Source: F-183 sp964627455
GTDB lineage: Bacteria > Acidobacteriota > Terriglobia > Bryobacterales > Bryobacteraceae
NCBI GenBank assembly: GCA_964627455.1
Contig: CAZVKC010000003.1
Location: 62,001 to 126,000 of the forward strand
Direction: 5' to 3'
Length of the DNA: 64,000 nucleotides
Positions 41,041-50,141 of the stretch are shown one piece after another; within the stretch, counting starts at the first letter, position 1, and each line of letters begins with the position of its first letter. Under the pieces are notes generated by a model. The model ran no database searches and had not been told where the DNA came from. It was given only the letters and a program-made list of their open reading frames with translations. The position numbers were made by a program, and so were the translations under genes.

Positions 41041-43086
41041 CTACTGATTGTGCCGGTCGAACCAGCCGATGATGTGCGCGATCTTCGACATGTGATGGCT
41101 CGGGCGGACCTGAATGCCGTGCGGTTCGCCGGGCACACGCACGAGCACGCTCTCGATGCCGAGTAGCTTCAACGCCTGATAATACTGCTCGGAATCAGAC
41201 ATTGGCGTGCGCCAGTCCTCTTCGCCTGTCAGGACCATCGTCGGCGTCTTGACGTTCTTCACCACCGAAAGCAGCGAGCGTTTTTCGTAATGATCGACGT
41301 GATCCCACGGCAGGCCTGGGAACCAGTATTTCGAGGTCCAATTGCCGATGTCGGAGGTGAGCACAAAGCTGTACCAGTTGATGACCGGGTACACAGTGAC
41401 GGCCGCCCGAAAACGCGGACTGCGTCCAATCATCCAGCAGGTGAGCACGCCACCGCCGGATCCGCCGGTAACGTATAACCGGCTGGTATCGATGTAGCCT
41501 TTCGCGATGACGGCGTCGACTCCCGAGTTGAGGTCGTAGAAATCGTCGCCTGGATACGCGTGATGGATGAGGTTGCCGAACTCGCCGCCGTAGCTCGTGC
41601 TGCCGCGCGGATTCGTGTAGAGCACCACATAGTCCTTCGCGGCCATCAGCTGTTTTTCGATATCGAAGCGCGGGCCGTAATTGGCGAAGGGTCCACCGTG
41701 GATCTCGAGAACGAGCGGATATTTCTTTGCGGGATCGAAACCCGGCGGCTTGAGGATCCAACCCTGGATCTTGCGGCCATCCTTTGACGAGTCGTACCAG
41801 ATCTCTTCGACGGCGCCGAGTTGCCGGCCGCCGAAGAGGTCCTCGTTCACGGCGGTGAGCAGCCGCAGATTCGGCGACGCGAGTGTTCCCGCGGCGATAT
41901 CGCCTGGAAGGTCCGGCCGCGCTTCTACGGTTGCGAAATTGCCGTTTTTCGCAATGGTCATGGATCCGCCGCCGGCATAGGCACTGGTCGATGCGCCGAT
42001 GCTTGACGCGAGTTTTCGCACGCTGCCATCCAAAGTCGAGTAGTAAAGGCCAGTGGTCCCCTGGTCGTCGGAAAGGAAGTACACGCCCTTGCCGTCCGGA
42101 GCCCATTGCGGCTGCTGCACGTCGCGATCCCACGTGACGGTCACTTGCCGCGCGCTGCTGCCATCCCGGTTCATCACATACAGCTTCGAGACCTGATAGC
42201 CCTGCCGTTTGTCGTCGAATCCGGCGTAGGCGATCAGCTTGCCATCCGGCGAGATCGCTGGTGCGTTGTCGGGTCCCTTGCGAGAGGTGAGCGCATTCAC
42301 GGCGCCATCCGCGACATTGAATTCGTACACTTCGGTGTCGAGCGGTTCGAGTTCCCAGTCGTCATGGCGGTTCGCCGACATGAGGAGCGACTTACCATCC
42401 GGAGTCCAGACCGCTTCGCTGGCTCGATAGGCGAGGCCGCCGTGTTGATACTTGCCCGAGGAGATTTGGCGCGGCGTGCCGCCTTCCGACGGAACCACAA
42501 ACAAATGCGTGTACCCGGGCTTCAGGTATCCGGCGCCGTTGAAGCGATAGACGAGGCGATCGATGACTTTGGCTGGTTCTGCCCACTTGGCGCCTTCAGG
42601 CGGCGCTGGCATCGAGGCCGCGATCTTCGGCGACGGCGGCGAATCGGGGACCAGCATGGTGAAGGAGACCCACTTGCCGTCGGGCGACCAGTTCACTCCT
42701 CCCGGCGACTCCTGCACGTTGGTGAGCTTAGCCAATTGGCCGGACTCGACAAACATGCGCCAGATCTGCGCGCCGCCTTCGCGATTCGAGGTGAAGACGA
42801 GTTGCGATCCGTCGGGGGACCAGCGCGGGTTTGCATCCGTGAACTTGCCCGTGGTGAGCGGACGGTGCCCCGTGCCGTCGAAGTTCACGATCCAGAGGTT
42901 CGAGTGGCGCTGATCGCCCATGACGTCGGCGAAGGCCCGCACGTAGACGATGCGCTTGCCATCCGGCGAAATCTGGGGATCCCGCGCGAGTTCGAGTTGG
43001 AAGACATCGTTGAGCGTCAGGCGGGATTTGGTCGCGGCATCTGAGGCCATCGCAGCCAGGGCGAGCAGGATCACGGATCGCAGCAT
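41041..43086 (-). CDS. Secreted S9-family prolyl-oligopeptidase-like peptidase
   Basis: 681 residues from ATG 43086, chosen because a signal peptide follows at once (MLRSVILLALAAMASDA); an upstream start at 43140 would overlap the divergent TonB gene start. WD40-like beta-propeller repeats (ISPDGKRIVYV, WSPDGSQLVF, WTPDGKSLLM, WAPDGKGVYF) precede an alpha/beta hydrolase domain with the nucleophile TGGSGGG (Ser543), the acid in TGEEDWRTP and the His in PGEPHGIQ. Acylaminoacyl-/dipeptidyl-peptidase type. Lies between the P1 peptidase (convergent) and TonB receptor 2 (divergent). Confidence 0.92.
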   Translation of the reverse strand: MLRSVILLALAAMASDAATKSRLTLNDVFQLELARDPQISPDGKRIVYVRAFADVMGDQRHSNLWIVNFDGTGHRPLTTGKFTDANPRWSPDGSQLVFTSNREGGAQIWRMFVESGQLAKLTNVQESPGGVNWSPDGKWVSFTMLVPDSPPSPKIAASMPAPPEGAKWAEPAKVIDRLVYRFNGAGYLKPGYTHLFVVPSEGGTPRQISSGKYQHGGLAYRASEAVWTPDGKSLLMSANRHDDWELEPLDTEVYEFNVADGAVNALTSRKGPDNAPAISPDGKLIAYAGFDDKRQGYQVSKLYVMNRDGSSARQVTVTWDRDVQQPQWAPDGKGVYFLSDDQGTTGLYYSTLDGSVRKLASSIGASTSAYAGGGSMTIAKNGNFATVEARPDLPGDIAAGTLASPNLRLLTAVNEDLFGGRQLGAVEEIWYDSSKDGRKIQGWILKPPGFDPAKKYPLVLEIHGGPFANYGPRFDIEKQLMAAKDYVVLYTNPRGSTSYGGEFGNLIHHAYPGDDFYDLNSGVDAVIAKGYIDTSRLYVTGGSGGGVLTCWMIGRSPRFRAAVTVYPVINWYSFVLTSDIGNWTSKYWFPGLPWDHVDHYEKRSLLSVVKNVKTPTMVLTGEEDWRTPMSDSEQYYQALKLLGIESVLVRVPGEPHGIQVRPSHHMSKIAHIIGWFDRHNQ

Positions 43087-43138
43087 AAGAGGCAGTTTGT
43101 CAGTCCCCGCCATCGGATGCAAGCCATAATGAAAGGAC

Positions 43139-46100
43139 ATGAGTCGTTTCGGCAGGATGCTGTGCTGCGCCGTCTGGATGAGCGTTGCAGCATTGGCGCA
43201 GGTAACGTCCGGTTCGGTTTCCGGCTACATTCTCGATCCCTCCAGCAAAAATATTCCGGGCGCGACGGTGACCATTCGCGATGCCGCGCATTCGATGGAA
43301 CGCAAGACAGAGGCCGACGCGAGCGGGTACTTCCAGTTCGAGCGTCTCGCGCCCGGGCAATACACCATTACGGCTTCGGCGGATCGTTTTGCGGCGCGCA
43401 CGCTGGAAGGCGTCGCAGTAACCGTCGCGACGCATCTGCGGGTGGAACTCACGCTGGCGCTCGCAGGCATGGAACAATCGATTGCCGTTGGCGCGCGGTT
43501 GCCTCGCGTGCCGGTCGACACCTCGGATCTCGGAACGGTAGTCGACCGCAGCCGCATCGACGCGCTGCCGCTGAATCGCCGCGACTTTCTGCAGCTTGCT
43601 TTGCTGACGCCGGGCGTGTTGACGCCGGTCGAAGATTCGGAACTGTCGTCGCGAGGATCCGTCGCGATGCACGCCAATGGCGGCCGCGAGGAGTTCAACA
43701 ACTTCCTTCTCGATGGCGTGGACAACAACGATCCGAACATCAATAAGTACAACCTGCAACCGCCGGTCGATGCGATTCAGGAGTTCAAGCTGTCGACAAA
43801 TTCATACAGCGCCGAATACGGCCGCAGCGCGGCAGGTCAGGTGAATGTCGTGACACGCAGCGGATCGAACGCGCTGCACGGGTTCGCGTATGAGTACCTG
43901 CGCAACCGCGCACTCGATTCCGCGAACTACTTCGCGACCGGGACGGAAAAGAACAAGTACATCCGCAATCAGTTCGGCGGCGGCGCGGGCGGCGCGATCG
44001 TGCGGGATCGCACGTTCTTCTTTGCCAATGCAGACGGGCTTCGCGAGCGGTTGGGAGTGACGCGCATCAGCAGCGTTCCGATCGAGGCGATCCGCCAGGG
44101 CGATCTGTCTTCGCTGAGCACGACGATCGTGGATCCGTTCACGCGGCAGCCGTTTGCCGGTAACCGGATTCCGGCGAGCCGTATTCATCCGCTGTCGGCC
44201 AAGGTATTCGAGATGTTTCCCAGGGCGAACCTCGCCGGCGCCACAGCGAACCTCTTCTCGCAGCCCGTGGGGCAAGACGAACAGAACCAGTTCAACGCGC
44301 GCGTGGATCATTATGCGAGTGCGAAGGACATTCTGACGTTCCGTTACAGCTTCGGCCGCAAGACGATCTTTGAACCGTTCGTGAAAGAGAGCGCGGAGGT
44401 CCCGGGATACGGCAACGACGTGCGGGACATCGGCCACAACGCGATGGCGCAGTATCAGCGCGTGTTCAGCGCCCGCGCGATCAACACGCTGCTGCTGGGG
44501 TTCAACCGCCTCGAACGTTCGGTGCTACCCGAGAACGCCGACAGGAACGTCAATCAGCTTTGGGGTGTGAACTGGCTGCCGGGCAAGCCGCTCGACTTCG
44601 GTTTCCCATCCGTTACCGTGGCGGGATTCTCGAAGGCCGGAGATCCGACGCAACTGCCGCTGGACCGTGCGGCCAATACCTATCAGTTGAACGACAACTT
44701 CTCGCTACTGCGCGGCGCGCATTCGATCAAGATGGGCTTTGAGATGCGGCGGCAACAGCACAACGGCATTCAGGACCTGCTGGCGCGTGGCTCAATGACG
44801 TTCTCCGGCGCATTGTCAGGCGCGGGCGCGAGCGACCTGCTGCTGGGCTTGCTGTCCTTCGGCATTCAGTCGCAAGCTGACGCGGTGCAGACGCTACGCA
44901 CAACGGCCACGAACTACTATGTTCAGGACGATTGGAAGGTCGCGCCGTCACTGACGCTGAACCTCGGCGTGCGCTACGAGTACAACACGCCGCCCACGGA
45001 TCCGACGAATCGCATGACGGTATTGAATCTGGCGACGGGTACTCTCGCCGGAGTCGGAACGAATGGACTATCGCGTTCCGGTACGCGTCCGGATCGCAAC
45101 AACGTCGCGCCTCGAGTTGGCTTCGCCTGGTCGCCACAGAGCAACACAGTGATCCGCGGCGGATACGGACTCTTCTATGATTCGGGGATGATGGTGGCGA
45201 ATACGTCGCTGTACTTCAACCCGCCGCAATTCACGATCCGTGCGTTCTTTCCGACGGCGACTTCATTGATCACGTTGAGCAATCCGTTCCCGACCAACGG
45301 CGGCATCACTCCCGCGGCTTCGCTCAGCTCGCTGAGTCCGGATCTCGTGCAGGCGTATTTGCAGCATTGGAACTTCAACGTACAACGCGAGGTCCGCGGC
45401 GTGGGTGTGTTCAGCGTCGCTTACGCGGGCTCGAAAGGCACACACCTGATCCGGTCACGCGACATCAATCAGCCGCAACCAGGATCCGCTGCCGTGGCGC
45501 AGCGCCGTCCTCTGCCTGCCTACAGCAACATCTTTCTGATCGAGAGCGGCGGGAACTCGAACTACAACTCCCTGCAGGCTTCGTGGAATCGTGCATTGAC
45601 GCGCGGCTTCTCGGCCCTCGCCACCTACACGTACGGCAAATCGATCGACGACACTTCGGCGTTTCTCGGCACGAAGGCGGACAAGAACTTTCCGCAGAAC
45701 AGCCAGAACTACGCGGCCGAACGCGCGGTGTCGAGCTTCGACGTGCGCCACCGGATGAGCTTTGCAGGCGTTTGGAAACTTCCATTCGGCTTACAGTCGA
45801 GCGCGATCCTCAATGGATACACGGGCCAGCCGTTCACCCCGATTCTGCGCTTCGACAACAGCAACACAGGTAATACGGGCGGCACGTACGGCAACGACCG
45901 GCCGAACGTGGTCGGGGATCCGAACGGCGGTCCGCGGACTCCGTCGCAGTGGTTCAACACGGCGGCGTTTGCGATCCCGGCGCGTTATACGTTCGGCAAT
46001 GCCGGGCGCAACATCGTTCGCGGACCTGGCTTCTTTACGGCTGATGCTTCGTTGATGCGGAAGTTCCAGTTAACCGAGAAACTCGCGCTGCAGTTCGAAG

Positions 46101-46237
46101 GGCAGGCGTTCAATCTATTCAACCGCACGAACTTCAACCTGCCGGAGCGTTACGTCGATGAACCGGCGACCTTCGGGCGAATCCTCTCAGCCAAAGCGCC
46201 GCGGCAGTTCCAGTTGACGGGACGCTTTACTTTTTGA
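43139..46237 (+). CDS. TonB-dependent receptor, Oar-like with carboxypeptidase-regulatory domain
   Basis: 1032 residues with AAAGGA just before the ATG. Signal peptide, then the CarboxypepD_reg domain (SGSVSGYILDPSSKNIPGA), plug (NFLLDGVDNNDPNINKYN; EYGRSAAGQVNVVTRSGSN) and a barrel ending FQLTGRFTF. Intact, unlike receptor 1. The last 11 bases overlap the convergent methyltransferase gene. Substrate unknown; the S9 peptidase is divergent from it, so both may share a control region of about 50 bases. Confidence 0.93.
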   Translation: MSRFGRMLCCAVWMSVAALAQVTSGSVSGYILDPSSKNIPGATVTIRDAAHSMERKTEADASGYFQFERLAPGQYTITASADRFAARTLEGVAVTVATHLRVELTLALAGMEQSIAVGARLPRVPVDTSDLGTVVDRSRIDALPLNRRDFLQLALLTPGVLTPVEDSELSSRGSVAMHANGGREEFNNFLLDGVDNNDPNINKYNLQPPVDAIQEFKLSTNSYSAEYGRSAAGQVNVVTRSGSNALHGFAYEYLRNRALDSANYFATGTEKNKYIRNQFGGGAGGAIVRDRTFFFANADGLRERLGVTRISSVPIEAIRQGDLSSLSTTIVDPFTRQPFAGNRIPASRIHPLSAKVFEMFPRANLAGATANLFSQPVGQDEQNQFNARVDHYASAKDILTFRYSFGRKTIFEPFVKESAEVPGYGNDVRDIGHNAMAQYQRVFSARAINTLLLGFNRLERSVLPENADRNVNQLWGVNWLPGKPLDFGFPSVTVAGFSKAGDPTQLPLDRAANTYQLNDNFSLLRGAHSIKMGFEMRRQQHNGIQDLLARGSMTFSGALSGAGASDLLLGLLSFGIQSQADAVQTLRTTATNYYVQDDWKVAPSLTLNLGVRYEYNTPPTDPTNRMTVLNLATGTLAGVGTNGLSRSGTRPDRNNVAPRVGFAWSPQSNTVIRGGYGLFYDSGMMVANTSLYFNPPQFTIRAFFPTATSLITLSNPFPTNGGITPAASLSSLSPDLVQAYLQHWNFNVQREVRGVGVFSVAYAGSKGTHLIRSRDINQPQPGSAAVAQRRPLPAYSNIFLIESGGNSNYNSLQASWNRALTRGFSALATYTYGKSIDDTSAFLGTKADKNFPQNSQNYAAERAVSSFDVRHRMSFAGVWKLPFGLQSSAILNGYTGQPFTPILRFDNSNTGNTGGTYGNDRPNVVGDPNGGPRTPSQWFNTAAFAIPARYTFGNAGRNIVRGPGFFTADASLMRKFQLTEKLALQFEGQAFNLFNRTNFNLPERYVDEPATFGRILSAKAPRQFQLTGRFTF

Positions 46238-47033
46238 TCGCAGTGATCTCGAAGTTGCTGCTGAGCAGCTTCAGCCCGGGTGTCCGGATTAGGAGTTCAT
46301 CGAGCACACGCGTCGCACGGTAACCGGCGCGCCAGGATGGATACAGCCCGGCGAGCGGCGTCGAAACGAAATCGTAATAGCTGGCCCGCGCGTCGGGGAA
46401 GCCGGCGTCGGTGAAGAAGCGGCGCGTAAATCCCGGGGCAAGCTGGCGTTCGTCTTCCGTTTGATACTGCGCCATGACTTTCGGGAAGAACAGTTCGCCG
46501 ATATAGCCGGACAACCGGTATCGCGAGGGATCGAGTGAGTAGAACGCCCCGTATGATTTGAGGATCGACCGGATCTTCGCCGCGCATCCCGCGAGCATCT
46601 CGTCCGTCAGATGATGGAGAAAGAAGATGGCGATCACCGCGTCGAACGGCTTCCTGTCATCGAATTCCTCGAGCCGGGCTTCATGTGCGCGGAAGTTCCG
46701 GATGCCCGCCTTTTCAGCGTCGGCGTTCGCCTGACGAACTGCGGCGGGGGAGAGATCGATGCCGACTATTTCCCCGACGTGCGGCGCCAGCAGGAGTTCC
46801 GTATCGCCGATGCCACAGCCGATACTGAGCACCCGCGACTGCTTCGCGGCGCCGGTCTTCGAAAGGATGCGCCGGACCATGTTCTCGCGCAACGCGCGAA
46901 CCGCTGGTTTGGCAAAGTGTTGCTGCGCGAAACCGGAGTACAACTTCTCGTGGTACTCCAGTTCGCGCTGGAGCACTGGGTCTTCAGAGATCAGAGGGTC
47001 CAAACTTTGATCATAAACGGTCTTTCGCTGCAT
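46227..47033 (-). CDS. Class-I SAM-dependent methyltransferase
   Basis: 268 residues. Motif I VLSIGCGIGDTELLLAP, acidic motif II IVGIDLSPAAVRQAN, and the post-I region FDAVIAIFFLHHLTDEM give a Rossmann methyltransferase of the UbiE/COQ5 type. A helical N-terminal cap (YHEKLYSGFAQQHFAKP) and an aromatic C-terminal half suggest a small-molecule or lipid acceptor, which cannot be named. Divergent from the ArsA-type gene with 14 bases between starts. Confidence 0.87.
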   Translation of the reverse strand: MQRKTVYDQSLDPLISEDPVLQRELEYHEKLYSGFAQQHFAKPAVRALRENMVRRILSKTGAAKQSRVLSIGCGIGDTELLLAPHVGEIVGIDLSPAAVRQANADAEKAGIRNFRAHEARLEEFDDRKPFDAVIAIFFLHHLTDEMLAGCAAKIRSILKSYGAFYSLDPSRYRLSGYIGELFFPKVMAQYQTEDERQLAPGFTRRFFTDAGFPDARASYYDFVSTPLAGLYPSWRAGYRATRVLDELLIRTPGLKLLSSNFEITAIKK

Positions 47034-47047
47034 CTAGGAGTGTAGAC

Positions 47048-48238
47048 ATGAGAATCCTGCTTTTTTCCGGCAAGGGCGGCGTAGGAAAAACGAGTCTCGC
47101 GGCCGCGACCGGCGTGCGTCTGGCGCAAAACGGCTGCCGGACCCTTGTCATGAGCGTCGACCCGGCGCACTCGCTCGGTGATGCGTTCGACATCGGCTCC
47201 GACCTGTTTACACGGCGCACTGCGGACCCACTGACGTTACGCGACAACCTCGACATCCAGGAAATCAACATCCAGAAGGAGATCAAGAAGCACTGGCAGG
47301 AGATCTCGACTTACATCGTGTCGGTGTTGCGGACCAGCGGCATCAGCGGCGTCGAAGCCGACGAGCTGGCGATCCTGCCGGGCATGGAAGAGTTGTCGGC
47401 GATGATGTACGTCAACCAGTACACGCGCAGCAACCGTTATGACGTCATCGTGCTCGACTGCGCGCCGACCGCGGAATCGTTGCGATTCGTCAGCATGCCG
47501 ACCACGCTCGGCTGGTACATGAAGCATGTCTTCCCGTTGCAGCGCACCGTGCTCAAAGCCGTTCGCCCGCTGGCGAACAAGGTGTCGCCGGTGGAACTGC
47601 CGTCGGACCGCTACTTCTCGAATGTCCTCGATCTATTCCAGAAGATCGATGGCATTGACGAACTGCTCGAGGATCCCAAGCGGACCAGCGTCCGTCTGGT
47701 CACCAACCCCGAGAAGATGGTGCTGCGCGAGACACAACGTGCGTTCGTGTACTTCTCCCTGCACGGTTTGACGGTCGACCGGATCATGGTAAATCGGGTT
47801 CTTCCAGAGAATGTGCAGGATCCTTTTTTCGCGGCATGGCGGCAGTCGCAGGCGTCGACACTCGAGGAAATCGAGAGCTATTTCGCGCCGGTGAAAGTAA
47901 CGCGCGTACCGTTGTTCCAGCAGGAAGTGCTCGGGATGGATCGGCTGAAAATGCTGGCAGGGATCCTGTATGGCGAAGGTGAGGATCCGGCAGCGGTGAC
48001 TCGCGACGAGCGGCCATACTCGTTCGAGAAGGTCAATGGCCAAAGCCGTGTCGTGATGAAGATGCCGTTCACGTTGAAGGGTGAGATCGGGTTGTTCAAG
48101 AAGGGCGACGAACTGGTAGTCCAGATCGGGACCCTGCGCCGGCACATCGGACTGCCGACATCCATGGCGGCACTGTCGCCCAGCAAGGCCAGGCTCGAAG
48201 GCAACGTGTTATCGATTGACATGAGCGAGGTAGCATAG
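47048..48238 (+). CDS. ArsA/Get3-family ATPase with C-terminal HSP20-like domain
   Basis: 396 residues. Deviant Walker A GKGGVGKT (8-15), switch I SVDPAHSLGDAF, switch II region VIVLDCAPTAESLR and the A-loop-like LPGMEELS are the ArsA/Get3 marks. The last ~80 residues (SRVVMKMPFTLKGEIGLF...VLSID) form an ArsA-HSP20-like beta-sandwich. Only one ATPase half is present and there is no arsB/arsR nearby, so membrane-protein targeting or another role is as likely as arsenite efflux. A 75-residue partner starts four bases downstream. Confidence 0.92.
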   Translation: MRILLFSGKGGVGKTSLAAATGVRLAQNGCRTLVMSVDPAHSLGDAFDIGSDLFTRRTADPLTLRDNLDIQEINIQKEIKKHWQEISTYIVSVLRTSGISGVEADELAILPGMEELSAMMYVNQYTRSNRYDVIVLDCAPTAESLRFVSMPTTLGWYMKHVFPLQRTVLKAVRPLANKVSPVELPSDRYFSNVLDLFQKIDGIDELLEDPKRTSVRLVTNPEKMVLRETQRAFVYFSLHGLTVDRIMVNRVLPENVQDPFFAAWRQSQASTLEEIESYFAPVKVTRVPLFQQEVLGMDRLKMLAGILYGEGEDPAAVTRDERPYSFEKVNGQSRVVMKMPFTLKGEIGLFKKGDELVVQIGTLRRHIGLPTSMAALSPSKARLEGNVLSIDMSEVA

Positions 48239-48242
48239 GGTC

Positions 48243-48470
48243 ATGGAAGATCAGAAGCCACAGTCCTCATCGCAGTGCTGGTGTGAAGGCCTCGGCGAAG
48301 AGCTTTCGCGCATGGCGTCGAAACTCGGACCTTCGGATGAAGTGCAGACGCACTTCCGCAACGCGAGGCTGGAATTCCTGAAGGGCTTGCGCGCGCTGAT
48401 CGATGAACGCATCGAGAAAGTACAGCGCACGCAGCAGGCTTCCAAAGGCGCGTCGATTACGGTCGAATAA
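48243..48470 (+). CDS. Small helical partner of the ArsA-type ATPase
   Basis: 75 residues. An N-terminal CWC motif (Cys12-x-Cys14) is followed by two helices with HFRNARLEFLKGLRALIDERIEKV. Proteins with that helix are commonly encoded next to ArsA-type ATPases (my recollection, not checked). It is four bases after the ATPase stop, so the two are co-translated. Function unknown; the Cys pair could bind a metal or metalloid. The stop region overlaps the convergent aldolase gene end by 14 bases. Confidence 0.72.
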   Translation: MEDQKPQSSSQCWCEGLGEELSRMASKLGPSDEVQTHFRNARLEFLKGLRALIDERIEKVQRTQQASKGASITVE

Positions 48471-49491
48471 CTTCGGCGAGGACCGCAGCAGCCTGTTCGC
48501 AATCGGCGCGGCTCACGTCGTAGTGCGTGACGGCGCGCATGCGGGTTCCGCCGACGCCGTTCATCAGTACGCCCCGCTCTTTCAGCGCGGCGGTCACTTC
48601 CGCGGGTTTGCGGCCCGTGCCAGCGATATCGAAAATCACGATGTTGGTCGCGACCCTGGACGGGTCGATCGATACGCCCGGCAGTTTCGCGGCCTCTTCG
48701 GCCAGGAACTTCGCGTTTGCATGATCCTCGCCGAGACGCGCAGGCATCTGTTCCAATGCGATCAGTCCGGCTGCCGCGAGGACGCCGACCTGCCGCATGC
48801 CGCCGCCCAGGCGCTTGCGGAACTTGCGCCCGCGGCTGATGGCGTCATGCGTGCCGACCAGCATCGATCCGACCGGGGCGCCGAGCGCCTTGGACAGACA
48901 GAAGTTCACGGAATCGACCTTCGCCGTGATGCGGCTGACCGGCAGTCCCGAGGCAGCGGCTGCGTTGAAGATGCGCGCGCCATCCACGTGGACCTTCAGA
49001 CCGCGCTCATGCGCGCGGTCGCAGATGTCGTCGATGATCTCCTGCGGATAGACGACGCCGCCGCACATGTTGTGCGTATTTTCGAGTTCAATGAGCGTCG
49101 TCGGTGCGCAATGCGGGCCATCCGGACGCAGTTTCTGCTCGATTCGATCCCAAGTGAGAATGCCGTCTTCCGTCTCGATCGTGCGCACCAGGCAGCCCGA
49201 GAACCACGCGGTCATCGAGAATTCCCAATCGAGGATGTGCGCGCGAGCGTCGCAGATCACTTCTTCGCCGTGGTTGGTGTGGACCTTGATGCCGATCGTG
49301 TTGCCCATCGTTCCAGTGGGCACAAACAGCGCGGCTTCTTTGCCGAAGATTTCGGCCGCACGCGCTTCCAGGCGGTTGACTGTGGGGTCCTCGCCGTACA
49401 CATCGTCGCCGACCTCGGCCTCCGCCATCGCGCGCCGCATCGCGGCGGTGGGTTTGGTCACGGTGTCGCTTCGCAAATCAATCCAGGGCAT
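48457..49491 (-). CDS. ltaE: Low-specificity L-threonine aldolase
   Basis: 344 residues from ATG 49491 (GGTAGGG just upstream). PLP fold-type-I enzyme that splits threonine to glycine and acetaldehyde. IDLRSDTVTKPTAAMRRAM, GDDVYGEDPTVNRLE, ENTHNMCGGVVYP, HVDGARIFNAA and the Schiff-base Lys201 in NFCLSKALGAPVGS are the family set. A longer open frame upstream (to 49956) is antisense to another gene and adds nothing conserved. Confidence 0.94.
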   Translation of the reverse strand: MPWIDLRSDTVTKPTAAMRRAMAEAEVGDDVYGEDPTVNRLEARAAEIFGKEAALFVPTGTMGNTIGIKVHTNHGEEVICDARAHILDWEFSMTAWFSGCLVRTIETEDGILTWDRIEQKLRPDGPHCAPTTLIELENTHNMCGGVVYPQEIIDDICDRAHERGLKVHVDGARIFNAAAASGLPVSRITAKVDSVNFCLSKALGAPVGSMLVGTHDAISRGRKFRKRLGGGMRQVGVLAAAGLIALEQMPARLGEDHANAKFLAEEAAKLPGVSIDPSRVATNIVIFDIAGTGRKPAEVTAALKERGVLMNGVGGTRMRAVTHYDVSRADCEQAAAVLAEVIRP

Positions 49492-49591
49492 CCCTACCAA
49501 TGTATCCCGGTAAGGAATAGCAAACCCGTTCGGGACCGCCCAGTACCTCGTACCGGGCGGCCAGAAACGCGGCCGCTGGTTACGCTGAGGC

Positions 49592-50023
49592 ATGCTGTTG
49601 AGAATCGCAATCCTGTTGACGATCGCGTTCAGCCTGCATGCAAAATGCAAGGCCGGTGTTGACTGTTTTTCTGAAGATTCCGGGATGGCGTCCCCGCGCC
49701 TGGCCGCTCCGCCTGACTTGACGCCGAAGTGGATGAGCCCGTATCGAATGGCGCAGTTCGCCATGGTAGGCGCGGCGGCGGCGGACATCGCCTCGTCGTG
49801 GGGATGCGCCGAAGCGAATCCGATCCTGCGTTCCGCCGATGGACGTTTTGGCGCCAGCGGATTCGCGATCAAAGCCGGATTCACCGCGGGCAGCCTCGTC
49901 GCCACGCACCTGCTCAAGAAGAAGTTTCCGAAGTTCGAGCGGCCGCTGACATTCATGATGGGCGGGACCTCGACCTTCCTCTATACGACCGCATTCCGCA
50001 ATCATTCCCAGCCCTGTTACTGA
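49592..50023 (+). CDS. Small secreted or membrane protein, unknown function
   Basis: 143 residues. Signal peptide (MLLRIAILLTIAFSLHA) followed by a Cys-containing stretch (KCKAGVDCFSED), then two hydrophobic helices (FAMVGAAAADIASSWG; FAIKAGFTAGSLVATHLL). The arrangement resembles small acidobacterial proteins annotated as hypothetical. GC-rich third positions support coding. Upstream 100 bases hold only the divergent aldolase start region. Confidence 0.7.
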   Translation: MLLRIAILLTIAFSLHAKCKAGVDCFSEDSGMASPRLAAPPDLTPKWMSPYRMAQFAMVGAAAADIASSWGCAEANPILRSADGRFGASGFAIKAGFTAGSLVATHLLKKKFPKFERPLTFMMGGTSTFLYTTAFRNHSQPCY

Positions 50024-50141
50024 TCGGAGGCGCGACGGCCTGTCCCAGAAACGGACGGCGGCCACAGCGGAGGCCGCCGCCAACCCACACAAAACACGGT
50101 TTCTGCGGCGGTGGAAGGCAAAATGCAATTCACCGGACCAT

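Noticed and set aside
48403..49662. Plus-strand frame of 419 codons opposite the threonine aldolase
   Set aside because: The minus strand carries the complete PLP enzyme; the plus frame shows no motif.
50024..50141. GC-rich hairpin (GGCGGCC with GGCCGCC) before the ADOP permease considered as a terminator
   Set aside because: No U run follows on either strand; more likely composition.
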